Part shown: in pieces, positions 35,200 through 44,890 of the stretch
How the letters are laid out: the number at the start of each line of letters is the position of its first letter
Numbering within the stretch: the first letter of the stretch is position 1
Assembly: GCA_913020435.1 (NCBI GenBank)
Contig: CAJVZZ010000004.1
Location: forward strand, 92,926-156,925
Source of the DNA: an uncultured Flavobacteriales bacterium
Lineage (GTDB): Bacteria > Bacteroidota > Bacteroidia > Flavobacteriales_G > Salibacteraceae
Length of the DNA stretch: 64,000 nt
Direction of reading: 5' to 3'
Made by a program: the position numbers and the translations under genes
Notes under the pieces: generated by a model
Told to the model about the DNA's origin: nothing
What the model saw: only the letters and a program-made list of their open reading frames with translations
Databases searched by the model: none

Positions 35200-35651
35200 T
35201 TTTTTTCAACTAGTTTTTGCCATTCGTTGTTTTGAATGTACAATGAGTCAATAAGTTGCTCCAGTTCAATAAGTTCTGCTGGAGCATCCATAATATTTGT
35301 AACCAACTTACCCTCTATACTGGTCATGATTGAAGGAAGATCGGTTACACCTGGGTCGTATTTATCTTCATACTCTTTGAATTTGATCTTCTTAGCTTTT
35401 TTTAGAATTACTTTCAAATCATCTGGACTACAAGTAAGACACGAGTACTTCCCTGAATCTAAAGGCATATTATTCCTGACAGTCAAGTAGCAAGAACCTA
35501 CAGGAAAAACTTCAAGCATAAATTCGGGACAGGTTCCAAAGCAAGCTGTTTTTTCAAAAACTACAGCAGGAGGGGCAGACATATTACCGTTCTTCCCAAC
35601 AATGCAACCACCAAAAACAATGACGGTAATTATACCTAGCAGAAATTTCAT
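35196..35651 (-). CDS. DUF6438-type lipoprotein
   Basis: The protein has 151 residues with a lipobox GGC at about 14-16 (TVIVFGGCIVG). The core PPAVVFEKTACFGTCPEFML, EVFPVGSCYLTVRN and GKYSCLTCSPDDLKVILKKA contains a CFGTCP motif and a CLTC pair. The first is the hallmark of DUF6438 proteins common in Bacteroidota, whose role is not known. The Cys pairs probably form disulfides. It overlaps the thioesterase gene by 4 bases and follows yidC after only 3 bases, so it is probably co-transcribed with yidC. Confidence 0.75.
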   Translation of the reverse strand: MKFLLGIITVIVFGGCIVGKNGNMSAPPAVVFEKTACFGTCPEFMLEVFPVGSCYLTVRNNMPLDSGKYSCLTCSPDDLKVILKKAKKIKFKEYEDKYDPGVTDLPSIMTSIEGKLVTNIMDAPAELIELEQLIDSLYIQNNEWQKLVEKK

Positions 35652-35654
35652 TAA

Positions 35655-37547
35655 TTATTTCTTAGACAGGTTAACACCTTTATCCTTCGCCATTTTTTCT
35701 AAACGAGCCGTAAACTTACTTTTCTTAACGGGTTTCTTTTTGTTTTCCTGAACCATAGCATGCACTTCGTCATCATTGACCAAGAACTTTCTAAATGCCC
35801 AGTTTTGACCTATAGAAGTAAGGTTAGCACACAAATAGTAGTAACTCAAACCAGCAGAGTAGTTGTTAAACCATACCAACAACATTACCGGCATGAAGTA
35901 CATCATGATTTTCATTTGTTGCGCTTGCATTTCGCCACCGCCACCCATAGTGCCGCTGCTCATATTACTTCTAGTGTAAAAGAACATAGAAAATGCCATG
36001 AAAATGGTGAATAAACTAATATGGTCGCCATACAAAGGAATGGTAAATGGAAGCTCATAAACACTGTCGTAAGTTGACAAATCTTCAGCCCACAGGAAGC
36101 TTTCACCTCTTAATTTGATTGATGCAGGAAAGAGCATGAACATCGCATACAAAATTGGCATTTGTAATACCATTGGCAGGCAACCTGCCATAGGATTGGC
36201 GCCTGCTTTTTTGTATAAAGCCATAGTTTCTTGCTGCTTTTTCATTGGGTCAGCATCCTTAAGCTTTTTGTTTAGTTCTTCGATCTCAGGCTTTAAAACT
36301 CTCATTTTTGCCCCAGATAAATAACTCTTGTAGGTTAGTGGAGAGAGGATAAGCTTAATCATAAAGGTCAGTAACAAAATAATGATACCGTAGGAAACAT
36401 CCATTTTGGCCAGTAGATTAAACAATGGCATTACAAACCATTTACTAACCCAACCAAAAATCCCCCAACCTAAATCGAGGATTCCATCCATTTGTTTTGC
36501 AAGTAGAACTTCATATTCATTAGGTCCAAAGAAAAACTGCATACCGATTGAATTGGTGGTTGCATTAATTGGCACACCAACATTCATGATCATGTTTTTC
36601 GTGTAACTGCCGTTTTCTATCCCTTTTTGAGTTTCTAGGTAACCATTTGCATATGTAAACGGCTGATCGGCCAGAATAGCTGCAGAAAAGTATTGTTGTT
36701 TAAATGCGATCCATTCAATGTTGTTTTCTAAATCAACTCGCTCTGGACTCGCTTCAGAAATGTAGTCTCTGTTTTCATCAACTGGTTTAAAGAAAATTGA
36801 ACTTCGTCTATCTTCGTTTTCAAACCCTTTTTCGTGAGCCGGCGCATACAATTGCCAGTACAATTGAATACCATCTCTATTGTCTGCAACTAAGTCGTTA
36901 AGTCCAACAAAGTTTACATCGTAATCTACATCATAAGAATTACCAGATATGGAATACACAAATTCAATATATTGATTGTCTGAAGCCATTAATTTTAGGC
37001 TTACTTCACCAGAGTTTTCGTCTCCTTTGGCAACTACATTGTTTTTATCTGCTTGAAAAAATAAGTCGGCAGTACTTAGCTTTCTGTTTTGACTTAAGAA
37101 TTCAAAAGCAAATGCACTAGAATCTTCTGTAAACAAATACAAATCAGATCCATTGTAATTTGTGTGTTCTTTAAGTCTGACTGAAACCGGACGACCACCC
37201 ATAGTAGAGAGCGTGAGAACCATTTTCTCATTTTCCAGCGTTATGTACTCATTTGTACCCGTAGCAGCAGCTGCAAACTGCCCGTACTTTTCATTTATTG
37301 CAGTACCAGCTAAAGAATCATTTATTGCGGTAGCTACAGAGTCATTTGCAAGTGCTTCAAACTTTGCGTTTTGAGCTTCAATCGCATTTTTATCTTCTTT
37401 TTTATTGGTGTTAGCTTCTACGGCAGCAATACTATCTTGCTGCATTTGCATTTGCTGCACCTCAATTTCTGAAGGAGAAGAGTAGTATGTCCAGGCAATA
37501 AGTATTGCTCCAATAAGTCCAAAGCCAATAAGGCTATTTTTATCCAT
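35655..37547 (-). CDS. yidC: YidC membrane protein insertase
   Basis: The 630-residue protein has an N-terminal helix (SLIGFGLIGAILIAWTYY), a periplasmic P1 beta-domain (ENEKMVLTLSTMGGRPVSVR) and the C-terminal insertase core. The core includes MDVSYGIIILLLTFMIKLIL with SPLTYKSYLSGAKMRVLKPE, and MKKQQETMALYKKAGANPMA with GCLPMVLQMPILYAMFMLF. The conserved Arg-containing hydrophilic groove element and the basic C-terminal tail (KKKPVKKSKFTARLEKM) are present. It inserts proteins into the inner membrane with or without SecYEG and binds ribosomes with the tail. It is downstream of pyrG in the same direction with a gap of 20 bases. Confidence 0.96.
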   Translation of the reverse strand: MDKNSLIGFGLIGAILIAWTYYSSPSEIEVQQMQMQQDSIAAVEANTNKKEDKNAIEAQNAKFEALANDSVATAINDSLAGTAINEKYGQFAAAATGTNEYITLENEKMVLTLSTMGGRPVSVRLKEHTNYNGSDLYLFTEDSSAFAFEFLSQNRKLSTADLFFQADKNNVVAKGDENSGEVSLKLMASDNQYIEFVYSISGNSYDVDYDVNFVGLNDLVADNRDGIQLYWQLYAPAHEKGFENEDRRSSIFFKPVDENRDYISEASPERVDLENNIEWIAFKQQYFSAAILADQPFTYANGYLETQKGIENGSYTKNMIMNVGVPINATTNSIGMQFFFGPNEYEVLLAKQMDGILDLGWGIFGWVSKWFVMPLFNLLAKMDVSYGIIILLLTFMIKLILSPLTYKSYLSGAKMRVLKPEIEELNKKLKDADPMKKQQETMALYKKAGANPMAGCLPMVLQMPILYAMFMLFPASIKLRGESFLWAEDLSTYDSVYELPFTIPLYGDHISLFTIFMAFSMFFYTRSNMSSGTMGGGGEMQAQQMKIMMYFMPVMLLVWFNNYSAGLSYYYLCANLTSIGQNWAFRKFLVNDDEVHAMVQENKKKPVKKSKFTARLEKMAKDKGVNLSKK

Positions 37548-37567
37548 GTTGTAAGCTTTTAAGTGTC

Positions 37568-39247
<1,680 letters not shown>

Positions 39248-39323
39248 TTAAAATGAGCTTAGTTGATATTTTTTTAGATTCTGAAAATCTTAAAAGAAAG
39301 TCTCTATCTTAAATTCCTACTAC

Positions 39324-40545
39324 TTAAGAGTTCTCTCGCTTGAAATATATTTTATAACTGTGATTAATGTAACTGTCTAATTTGGGATTTATATCATAAA
39401 CGAATAGTATTTTAGAAGGGTTTTTAAGCCTAATGAAATTGTATATCGGTTGGCTTTTTAACAGCTACTTTTCGCGGATAATCAGCTCCACGTCATGAGC
39501 CAGATGCTTGTTTTGAAATAGGTCAGAAAACAAATAAAATCCATTTCCAGTTTTCAAAAATGAGATGAAAATAAACAATACAATTTTTTTCTGAACGGGA
39601 TAAACCACTTTATTTCTGAGTAAAAATTAGATCTAAATCTATGGTTCATAATACTAAGATTTACAAACCAAATTAGCAGGAAAAAGAGCTACGCAACAAT
39701 CATAGTTCTATCCTATCCCAGAACATCTATTGACCAGTAGGGTAACAACATAGTAATAATAATGGGAGGTAGGAGCAGAGGTATGGTCCATTTATAATCT
39801 AAAGTCAATACCTTTTTTGATGGATAAACTTTTTTGCGTATTGCATTAAATTAAGAGATAAAAAGTATTGAAAGTAAAACCAGTGTAGGAGAGAATAACT
39901 TGCTTTCTCTTTTGAGTTATAGGGCCAAAAAAAATAAAATTGAAAATCACTGAGTAAAGAAGACTAACTTCACTAAAAACCGCTGATTAGAATTGCAAGT
40001 ATTATTAAAGTAAAGGAAAATATATTATGCGAAAAACTAGATTCATTTTTGCCCATCATTCGAACTAAAATTCCGATATAATTTAAAAATAGATTGTTTT
40101 CCAGTTGATAGGTTACGGATCCACCAAACCAATATATGCCATGTGAAATACTAGGTAAAACGATGTTGTATACTAGTGAAAAAATCAAAGATATTGACAC
40201 TATATTTATTTTATTGGAGGCTTTTTAAAGAAGTCACGTAAGCCAGTAAAAGCTTAACAGTAAATGAAGAAATACAAGGATTAAAGAAAACTGATAACCT
40301 AAATAAGAGCCTAAAACCATAGGGTTTAGACTCAGAATTAAATTTAACCTACACCTTCCGCTCTAGCCAAAGAATAAGTCAGTACACGTTTGTAAAACTC
40401 CGTTTTTTATAACACTCGAAGAATTCACGAAATCATCCCCAATGGGATGCGTATAGAAGAAAAATGAAAAATAGACCCGGAGTGCAAATACAGAAACAAT
40501 GATTTGTAGATAAGCGTGCTTATTTTTATTTGAGTCAGGAATCAT
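39324..40545 (-). pseudogene. decayed polytopic membrane protein gene (DUF6056-like)
   Basis: The frame of ATG 40545 reads IPDSNKNKHAYLQIIVSVFA and FYTHPIGDDFVNSSSVIKNG, a TAG at 40363-40365, then LILSLNPMVLGSYLGYQFSL, two more stops, SISHGIYWFGGSVTYQLENN and LFLNYIGILVRMM to a stop at 39973. Further down, in shifted frames, LPYWSIDVLG, LFFLLIWFVNL and, at about 39420-39324, KILFVYDINPKLDSYINHSY with KIYF fit the later part of the same family. Four or more stops and several frameshifts are present. HPxGDDF and YWFxGxVTYQL are typical of a Bacteroidota glycosyltransferase-like membrane family that I recall as DUF6056. Its start overlaps the stop of the gene before it (TAATG). Confidence 0.65.
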
Positions 40546-40985
40546 TAGTTGTATGCAAAAAACTTTTCCTCACTACTGTTGCTGAAATTCCAGTTGATTT
40601 TAAGTCCTTTCGATTCACAATTATGAACTGGATTCAGGTTATCGTTTGTATACGTCAAACTATCTATTCCAATTACCGGCTGACTATCGTAGTTTAATTC
40701 GCCTCTTATATTGAAATGAAGTTGTTTGCTGAGTTCAATGATATAGGTGGCACTTCCTGAAACTCTATAATCCGTAAAGTCTGCAATTTTGGGTTGGTAA
40801 TATGCGATACAATGAACGAAGCTTTTAGAGCGTTTTTTGAAAATGAAAACTGGGAACTTATGCGATGATCGTTATTGATAATATCGGTTTCATCATTTGA
40901 AGCTTACTCGGTTATGCCTATTGCTTCTGGAATTCCATGAACTTCAATTTCTTTCTTTTTTACAGCTTATAAAAAGCTCTGTCAG
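40545..40985 (-). pseudogene. decayed DUF481-like outer-membrane protein gene
   Basis: On the minus strand I read KKKEIEVHGIPEAIGITE, a stop, then ASNDETDIINNDHRISSQFS and FSKNALKASFIVSHI. After a frameshift near 40805 follow IAYYQPKIADFTDYRVSGSA, TYIIELSKQLHFNIRGELNY and DSQPVIGIDSLTYTND to TAA at 40545-40547. The pattern HRIS..., YYQP...DFxDYR and NYDSxPVxGxD is that of DUF481 outer-membrane beta-barrel proteins. One stop and one frameshift make it dead. It was coupled to the membrane-protein gene by TAATG. Confidence 0.6.
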
Positions 40986-41070
40986 CGTGAGTGCCGAACG
41001 CAATAAATGTTTCATAATGAAAATTTTAGGAGTTAAATTTAATGATTTCATTTAAAGGAAAAAACACATA

Positions 41071-41107
41071 AAAAAAGAGGAATTCAAATAAATGAATTCC
41101 TCTTTTT
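41071..41107 (-). terminator. intrinsic terminator behind the tRNA-Arg gene
   Basis: A hairpin of 13 pairs (AAAAGAGGAATTC / GAATTCCTCTTTT) flanks an eight-base loop and has T-runs on both sides, so it can terminate in either direction. It begins 3 bases after the tRNA on the minus strand. Confidence 0.75.
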
Positions 41108-41109
41108 AG

Positions 41110-41183
41110 TGACTCTGCAGGGATTCGAACCCCGAACCTCCGCATCCGTAGTGCGGTGCTCTATCCAGTTAAGCTACAGGGCC
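41110..41183 (-). tRNA. tRNA-Arg (anticodon ACG)
   Basis: The minus strand folds into a cloverleaf. The acceptor starts GGCCCTG, followed by D-arm AGCTTAACTGGATAGAGC. Anticodon stem CCGCA/TGCGG surrounds loop CTACGGA with anticodon ACG, and the T-arm CGGGG TTCGAAT CCCTG follows. The ACG anticodon is normally edited to ICG and reads CGU, CGC and CGA. The acceptor 3' strand is CAGAGTC, which leaves a C4/A69 mismatch and a G2-U71 wobble. CCA is not encoded. A -7 box lies 10 bases upstream. Confidence 0.93.
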
Positions 41184-41192
41184 AATACTGGT

Positions 41193-41201
41193 GCAAAAGT
41201 A
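41193..41201 (-). promoter_or_regulatory. -7 promoter box of the tRNA-Arg gene
   Basis: The minus strand reads TACTTTTGC, matching TAnnTTTG, at the expected distance for initiation a few bases before the tRNA. Confidence 0.55.
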
Positions 41202-41227
41202 GGGTATTTCTTCAGGAATGTAAAGCT

Positions 41228-42235
41228 TTAAAGAAACTTTGATTTATCCAAATTCAACCACTCCAAAGCTGAGCCATGCAGTAGGTTTCCTTTTTTGTTT
41301 TCGCTGTATTCTGTTCCATTAATTAGTTGTCCAGGTTCCAATTCACCGAGCGGGAAGGGGTAGTCTGTTCCCAAAGCGACTCGATTTTCTCCAACTAAAT
41401 TTACAACGTAATCCAACATTAATGGATCATGCACTAGAGAATCCAACCAAAATTTACCCATATAATCACGTGGATTGATAAGGTTGTCTTTAGCTACCAA
41501 ATCTGGGCGTACATTAAACCCATGCTCAATACGGCCTATGGTAGCAGGAAAGGAACCGCCTCCATGAGCAATAGCAATTCTAAGCTTTGGTAGTTTTTCG
41601 AAGATTCCTCCAAAAATTAAATGACAAATAGCTCTAGAACTTTCAGCTGGCATAGAAACCAACCACGGTAACCAATATTCTTGAAGTGAATCTGCACCCA
41701 TCATATCCCAGGGGTGAATAAAAACGCACATGTCCAAGTCTTGACAAGCTTCAAATACACGAACTATTTCAGGTGCAGAGAGGTTCCAATCGTTGACATG
41801 TGTTCCGATTTGAATGCCAATAAGTCCAATTTCCTTGCATCTTCTTAACTCTTGAATGGCTAAATCTGGATTTTGCATCGGCAATGTTCCTAATCCTACA
41901 AAGCGTTTTGGATAGTCGCTTACAATTCCAGCAATATGATCGTTGAGGAACATAGATACTTCGAGGGTATCTTTAGGTTTTGCCCAATAAGAGAACATGA
42001 CCGGCACCGTACTCAATACTTGTACGTCAACATGCTGATGATCACATTCTTTCATTCTAGCTTCCGCACTCCAACAATTGTCTTCGACTTCTCTAAAGAA
42101 GTGGTCATCTTTCATCATTCTTGCGCAGCAAGGCTTGTGATGATCTAAATGTATGAATCCGCCGTAGCCAAATCGTTCTTTAAAATTCGGAATGTCTTTC
42201 GGTAAAATGTGCGTGTGAATATCAATTGTAAGCAT
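41228..42235 (-). CDS. amidohydrolase, ACMSD-like (2-amino-3-carboxymuconate-6-semialdehyde decarboxylase)
   Basis: The protein has 335 residues, the size of ACMSD. Metal-binding motifs are MLTIDIHTHILP (His-x-His at 6 and 8), a His in VFIHPWDMMGADSL, IAIAHGGGSFPATIGR and LGTDYPFPLGELEPG with the catalytic Asp. KFWLDSLVHDPLMLDYVVNL is a stretch typical of ACMSD rather than of other TIM-barrel decarboxylases. It would decarboxylate ACMS in the kynurenine degradation of tryptophan, keeping it from NAD synthesis. No other kynurenine pathway genes are in the window. It could also act on a related substrate such as a resorcylate. Confidence 0.85.
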   Translation of the reverse strand: MLTIDIHTHILPKDIPNFKERFGYGGFIHLDHHKPCCARMMKDDHFFREVEDNCWSAEARMKECDHQHVDVQVLSTVPVMFSYWAKPKDTLEVSMFLNDHIAGIVSDYPKRFVGLGTLPMQNPDLAIQELRRCKEIGLIGIQIGTHVNDWNLSAPEIVRVFEACQDLDMCVFIHPWDMMGADSLQEYWLPWLVSMPAESSRAICHLIFGGIFEKLPKLRIAIAHGGGSFPATIGRIEHGFNVRPDLVAKDNLINPRDYMGKFWLDSLVHDPLMLDYVVNLVGENRVALGTDYPFPLGELEPGQLINGTEYSENKKGNLLHGSALEWLNLDKSKFL

Positions 42236-42677
42236 GTGCCTAAAATAAAAAAAAGTAGGGTTAATGAATAGTTAGATTCAAAATGTTACCCTCTTTTATA
42301 CAACGTTATTCCAGAGTAGACAGATTTTTTTTGGAGTTGGAGTATATTAGATTCCCGCTTGTGCGGGAATGAAGATCAAGGTGTTTGGTGTTGTTTAAAG
42401 GCGCTTGTTTCTGGCTGGTTTTATTTGTTATACCAGCTTACAGGAAAGCGAATCAAGGAAAAATAAAAATTGATTGAGGCTTATAAATCTAGAAAAACTA
42501 AAAAGTCTATCTCAAATTAAACGTCAACGGAATTTAACGCCTTCATTCTAAGCTAATACATTTCCATCGGAATAATGAGCAACTCCAACTTCGGTATTCA
42601 GTTTTAGATCCTTGCCAACGAGAAAATCAATTCCATAGAATCTTGATAAACGCCACTTTCTAGAACCCTTTCCTAAA
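42236..42677. other. intergenic region with a solo palindromic repeat and a possible decayed outer-membrane protein scrap
   Basis: The bases 42349-42371 hold AGATTCCCGC and GCGGGAATGA around a short loop, a half copy of the repeat at 62084. On the minus strand 42540-42650 read GIDFLVGKDLKLNTEVGVAH, then YSDGNVLA, stop, NEGVKF. This resembles the end of a beta-barrel protein such as a lipid A deacylase, but the match is too short to be sure. Nothing else is seen. Confidence 0.3.
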
Positions 42678-42735
42678 AACGCAAAAAGCCCTTCCTCCTT
42701 TAATTAAAGGAATGGAAGAGCTTTTTGCGTTTTTA
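42678..42735 (-). terminator. long hairpin terminator of the TerB-like gene
   Basis: CGCAAAAAGC with GCTTTTTGCG and inner arms CTTCC/GGAAG and TCCTTTAATTAAAGGA form a strong hairpin followed on the minus strand by a run of Ts. It lies 15 bases after the stop of the TerB-like gene. Confidence 0.75.
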
Positions 42736-42749
42736 TAAGTTCTTTTTAC

Positions 42750-43187
42750 TTAATGCTTCTTTATATATTTATCTATTCCTTCAATTGCATCTTCTTCGTA
42801 GCTTTTGGCCTCAACAATGCTAATTACTTCAACTACTAATCCAGGAACGATTTCAGCTTTGAAACCCAAACCTATTGCAAATTGAGAAATTTTAGATAAC
42901 TCTCCGGGGTCTTTTATACCATCAGCCATAACCATTCGGCCTAGGTTCCATAGTTGAACATAGCGTTCTTCTTTGCTCGAAGGAGGAGTGAATGGAAGTG
43001 AATCTACTTGTTCTATAATTTCTTGAACTGACTCTTCAGAGACTTCATATTTACGTGCTATTTTCAACAATAGTTTGTGTTCGGCGTCGTCCATAATACC
43101 ATCTGCACAAGCAATCCGTACAAGGTTTCTGATGTGACTTTTTGCTTTTGCGTGATCTCCGCTATAAAGTGCATCTATAAAAGACAT
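42750..43187 (-). CDS. TerB-like (tellurite resistance fold) protein
   Basis: This 145-residue all-helical protein shows two acidic TerB-type motifs: VRIACADGIMDDAEHKLLLK, then GRMVMADGIKDPGELSKISQ. The repeated ADG(I)xD..E arrangement is the metal-binding pattern of the TerB fold. TerB domains are found alone in many Bacteroidota with unknown function; no other ter genes are here. It stands alone with a -7 box at 43212-43220 upstream and a strong terminator behind. Confidence 0.8.
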   Translation of the reverse strand: MSFIDALYSGDHAKAKSHIRNLVRIACADGIMDDAEHKLLLKIARKYEVSEESVQEIIEQVDSLPFTPPSSKEERYVQLWNLGRMVMADGIKDPGELSKISQFAIGLGFKAEIVPGLVVEVISIVEAKSYEEDAIEGIDKYIKKH

Positions 43188-43211
43188 AATGATTTTCTTA
43201 AAAATTAAGTT

Positions 43212-43220
43212 GCAAATTTA
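43212..43220 (-). promoter_or_regulatory. -7 promoter box of the TerB-like gene
   Basis: The minus strand reads TAAATTTGC, matching TAnnTTTG, 25 bases before the ATG at 43187. Confidence 0.5.
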
Positions 43221-43264
43221 CTTTTTCCAGCTATTCAAATAATCATAAAATTTAAAAATGAAAA

Positions 43265-44179
43265 TTATTCATCCATTTTTTTCTCAGACAAACTGATAAT
43301 CTTATCTATCTCATTGGGATGTAACCAGTTGTATTCTGGATTCCTTTTAAACCAAGTTATTTGGCGTTTCGCATATCTCCTAGAATTCCGTTTGATTAGT
43401 TCAACTGCTTCACTAATATTAATTTCTCCGCTGAAATAGCTGAATAATTCAGAATATCCGACTGTATTTAATGCTACTAAATCTTTTTTTGGAAAAAGGC
43501 TGCGCGCTTCGCTTTCAAGGCCTAATTTCAGCATATGATGGACGCGCTGATTTATACGTTTATACAATTCTTTTCTTTCGCTGTTAAGCGCAATGTAAAT
43601 TATATCGAAAGGCCGGACAGCTGTTTTTTGATTGCGTAATTCAGCCATTTTTTTACCTGAAGTTTGACACAGCTCTATAGCTCTAATCAAGCGGTGCGGA
43701 TTCAGTTGATCGCATATTAAAAAATACTCAGGATCTAATTTTTTTAGTTTTTCTTGAAGATATAAAAGCCCATTTTCTTCAAATTCAATTTGTAATTCTG
43801 CTCTGATCTTGGGGGCTACTTTTGGCAAATCATCCAATCCTTTGCAAACAGCATCAATAAACAAACCTGATCCTCCAGTAAGAATTATCACTTTATGTTC
43901 TTGGTGTAATTCCTCTATTTTTTTTAGTGCAATCCGCTCGTACTCACCAGCTGAAATAGGACTGACAATACTATGTGAACCTATAAAATAGTGTTCAGCT
44001 TGAGAAAGCTCTTTTTCATTAGGTTTAGCGGTTCCAATCGACATCTCTCTGTAGAACTGTCTAGAATCGGCACTAACAATAGGAACGTTAAAGTGATTCG
44101 CAACCTGAATGGCAATTGCAGTTTTTCCTACAGCAGTAGGGCCTGCAATAACTATTAAATATCGTTTTGAAGCGGAAAT
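43265..44179 (-). CDS. miaA: tRNA dimethylallyltransferase (MiaA), apparent ATT start
   Basis: The first ATG of the frame (44044) would omit the essential P-loop. Reading upstream gives SASKRYLIVIAGPTAVGKTA, IAIQVANHFNVPIVSADSRQ and FYREMSIGTAKPNEKELSQA, a full MiaA N terminus. The only start-like codon between the upstream stop and this sequence is ATT at 44177-44179, overlapping the previous TAA as TAATT. From there the protein is 304 residues, normal for MiaA. Other motifs are GGSGLFIDAVCKGLDDLPKV, LNPHRLIRAIELCQTSGKKM and RYAKRQITWFKRN. It adds dimethylallyl to A37 of tRNAs reading U-starting codons. It is coupled to the IS1096-passenger-like gene. Confidence 0.9.
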   Translation of the reverse strand: MSASKRYLIVIAGPTAVGKTAIAIQVANHFNVPIVSADSRQFYREMSIGTAKPNEKELSQAEHYFIGSHSIVSPISAGEYERIALKKIEELHQEHKVIILTGGSGLFIDAVCKGLDDLPKVAPKIRAELQIEFEENGLLYLQEKLKKLDPEYFLICDQLNPHRLIRAIELCQTSGKKMAELRNQKTAVRPFDIIYIALNSERKELYKRINQRVHHMLKLGLESEARSLFPKKDLVALNTVGYSELFSYFSGEINISEAVELIKRNSRRYAKRQITWFKRNPEYNWLHPNEIDKIISLSEKKMDE

Positions 44180-44694
44180 TAGTTATTGATTAAATCATCA
44201 AAATTGAATGCCTCATCATCCTCCTCATCGTCATCGCTTATATCCGATTCATCTTTTTGACCTGAAAAATCAACAGGTTTTTTTTCAGTTCTGCTAGGGA
44301 CGTCACCATATGTTAAAGTAAGCTGCGGATATTCAGCGCCTTCTTCCGGATTCTTTATTTCTAAAACGTCCACATAGAAACACCACATGAGTAGAAAATC
44401 AAAAACATAAATGTATTTATGTCCAACAGTTTTGATTTGATCAGACAAAGTAATTTGATTCATTACCTCCAAACTTTTTGGACCAAATTCCTCTTGAATA
44501 TCCATCAAAGGAATCTCATCGCCTTTTTCCCAATCTTCGTTACTGGCATAAAATGAGGCCATTTCATTAGCTTCCCATTCAAATGCATCGAGAATGGAGT
44601 AGTGTAGAGCCTCAAAGGTCTGAGAATCCTCGATTTCTATGTCTCGGAAAACATTTTTTTCTGTGTCTAGAAGAATACGAAATTTTATAACCAT
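44179..44694 (-). CDS. pRiA4b ORF-3-like (IS1096 passenger TnpR-type) protein
   Basis: ATG 44694 is chosen because a -7 promoter box covers 44715-44723; the longer frame from 44718 would begin inside it. The 171-residue product has the plasmid pRiA4b ORF-3-like fold: MVIKFRILLDTEKNVFRDIE, then TFEALHYSILDAFEWEANEM, ASFYASNEDWEKGDEIPLMD and KYIYVFDFLLMWCFYVDVLE. A strongly acidic C-terminal tail follows. Despite the name it is an ordinary chromosomal gene in Bacteroidota and often precedes miaA. Its function is unknown. Its stop overlaps the start of miaA by one base. Confidence 0.8.
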   Translation of the reverse strand: MVIKFRILLDTEKNVFRDIEIEDSQTFEALHYSILDAFEWEANEMASFYASNEDWEKGDEIPLMDIQEEFGPKSLEVMNQITLSDQIKTVGHKYIYVFDFLLMWCFYVDVLEIKNPEEGAEYPQLTLTYGDVPSRTEKKPVDFSGQKDESDISDDDEEDDEAFNFDDLINN

Positions 44695-44714
44695 TGAACT
44701 TGTTTTAGCGAATT

Positions 44715-44723
44715 GCAAAGTTA
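44715..44723 (-). promoter_or_regulatory. -7 promoter box of the pRiA4b-like gene and miaA
   Basis: The minus strand reads TAACTTTGC, matching TAnnTTTG. Initiation near 44708 would leave a short leader before ATG 44694 and serve both this gene and miaA. Confidence 0.5.
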
Positions 44724-44746
44724 AGAGATTAGTTAATTGAGAAATA

Positions 44747-44776
44747 AAAAAAGGCCGCTAATGCGGCCTTAATATT
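44747..44776 (-). terminator. intrinsic terminator of the M3 peptidase gene
   Basis: AAGGCCGC ATTA GCGGCCTT is a perfect eight-pair hairpin followed on the minus strand by a run of Ts. It lies about 115 bases after the stop of the peptidase gene. Confidence 0.85.
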
Positions 44777-44890
44777 TTGCGGTTATGCGACAACAGCCGC
44801 TCCATTTTCAGGAGGCGTTTGGTTGTGAAACTCTTTCCGCTAAATCAACAAATGTAATTGTAAACTTTGTAGAAATGATAATTGATATTT

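Noticed and set aside
40363..40545. 60-residue and nearby 75-residue (39973-40200) ORFs as separate small genes
   Set aside because: They lie in one frame and are pieces of one decayed membrane-protein gene interrupted by stops.
43265..44044. MiaA starting at ATG 44044
   Set aside because: This would leave out the P-loop and the first 45 conserved residues.
44179..44694. Evidence of an insertion sequence from the TnpR-type (IS1096 passenger) protein name
   Set aside because: No transposase or terminal repeats are nearby; this family is a normal chromosomal gene in Bacteroidota, here coupled to miaA.
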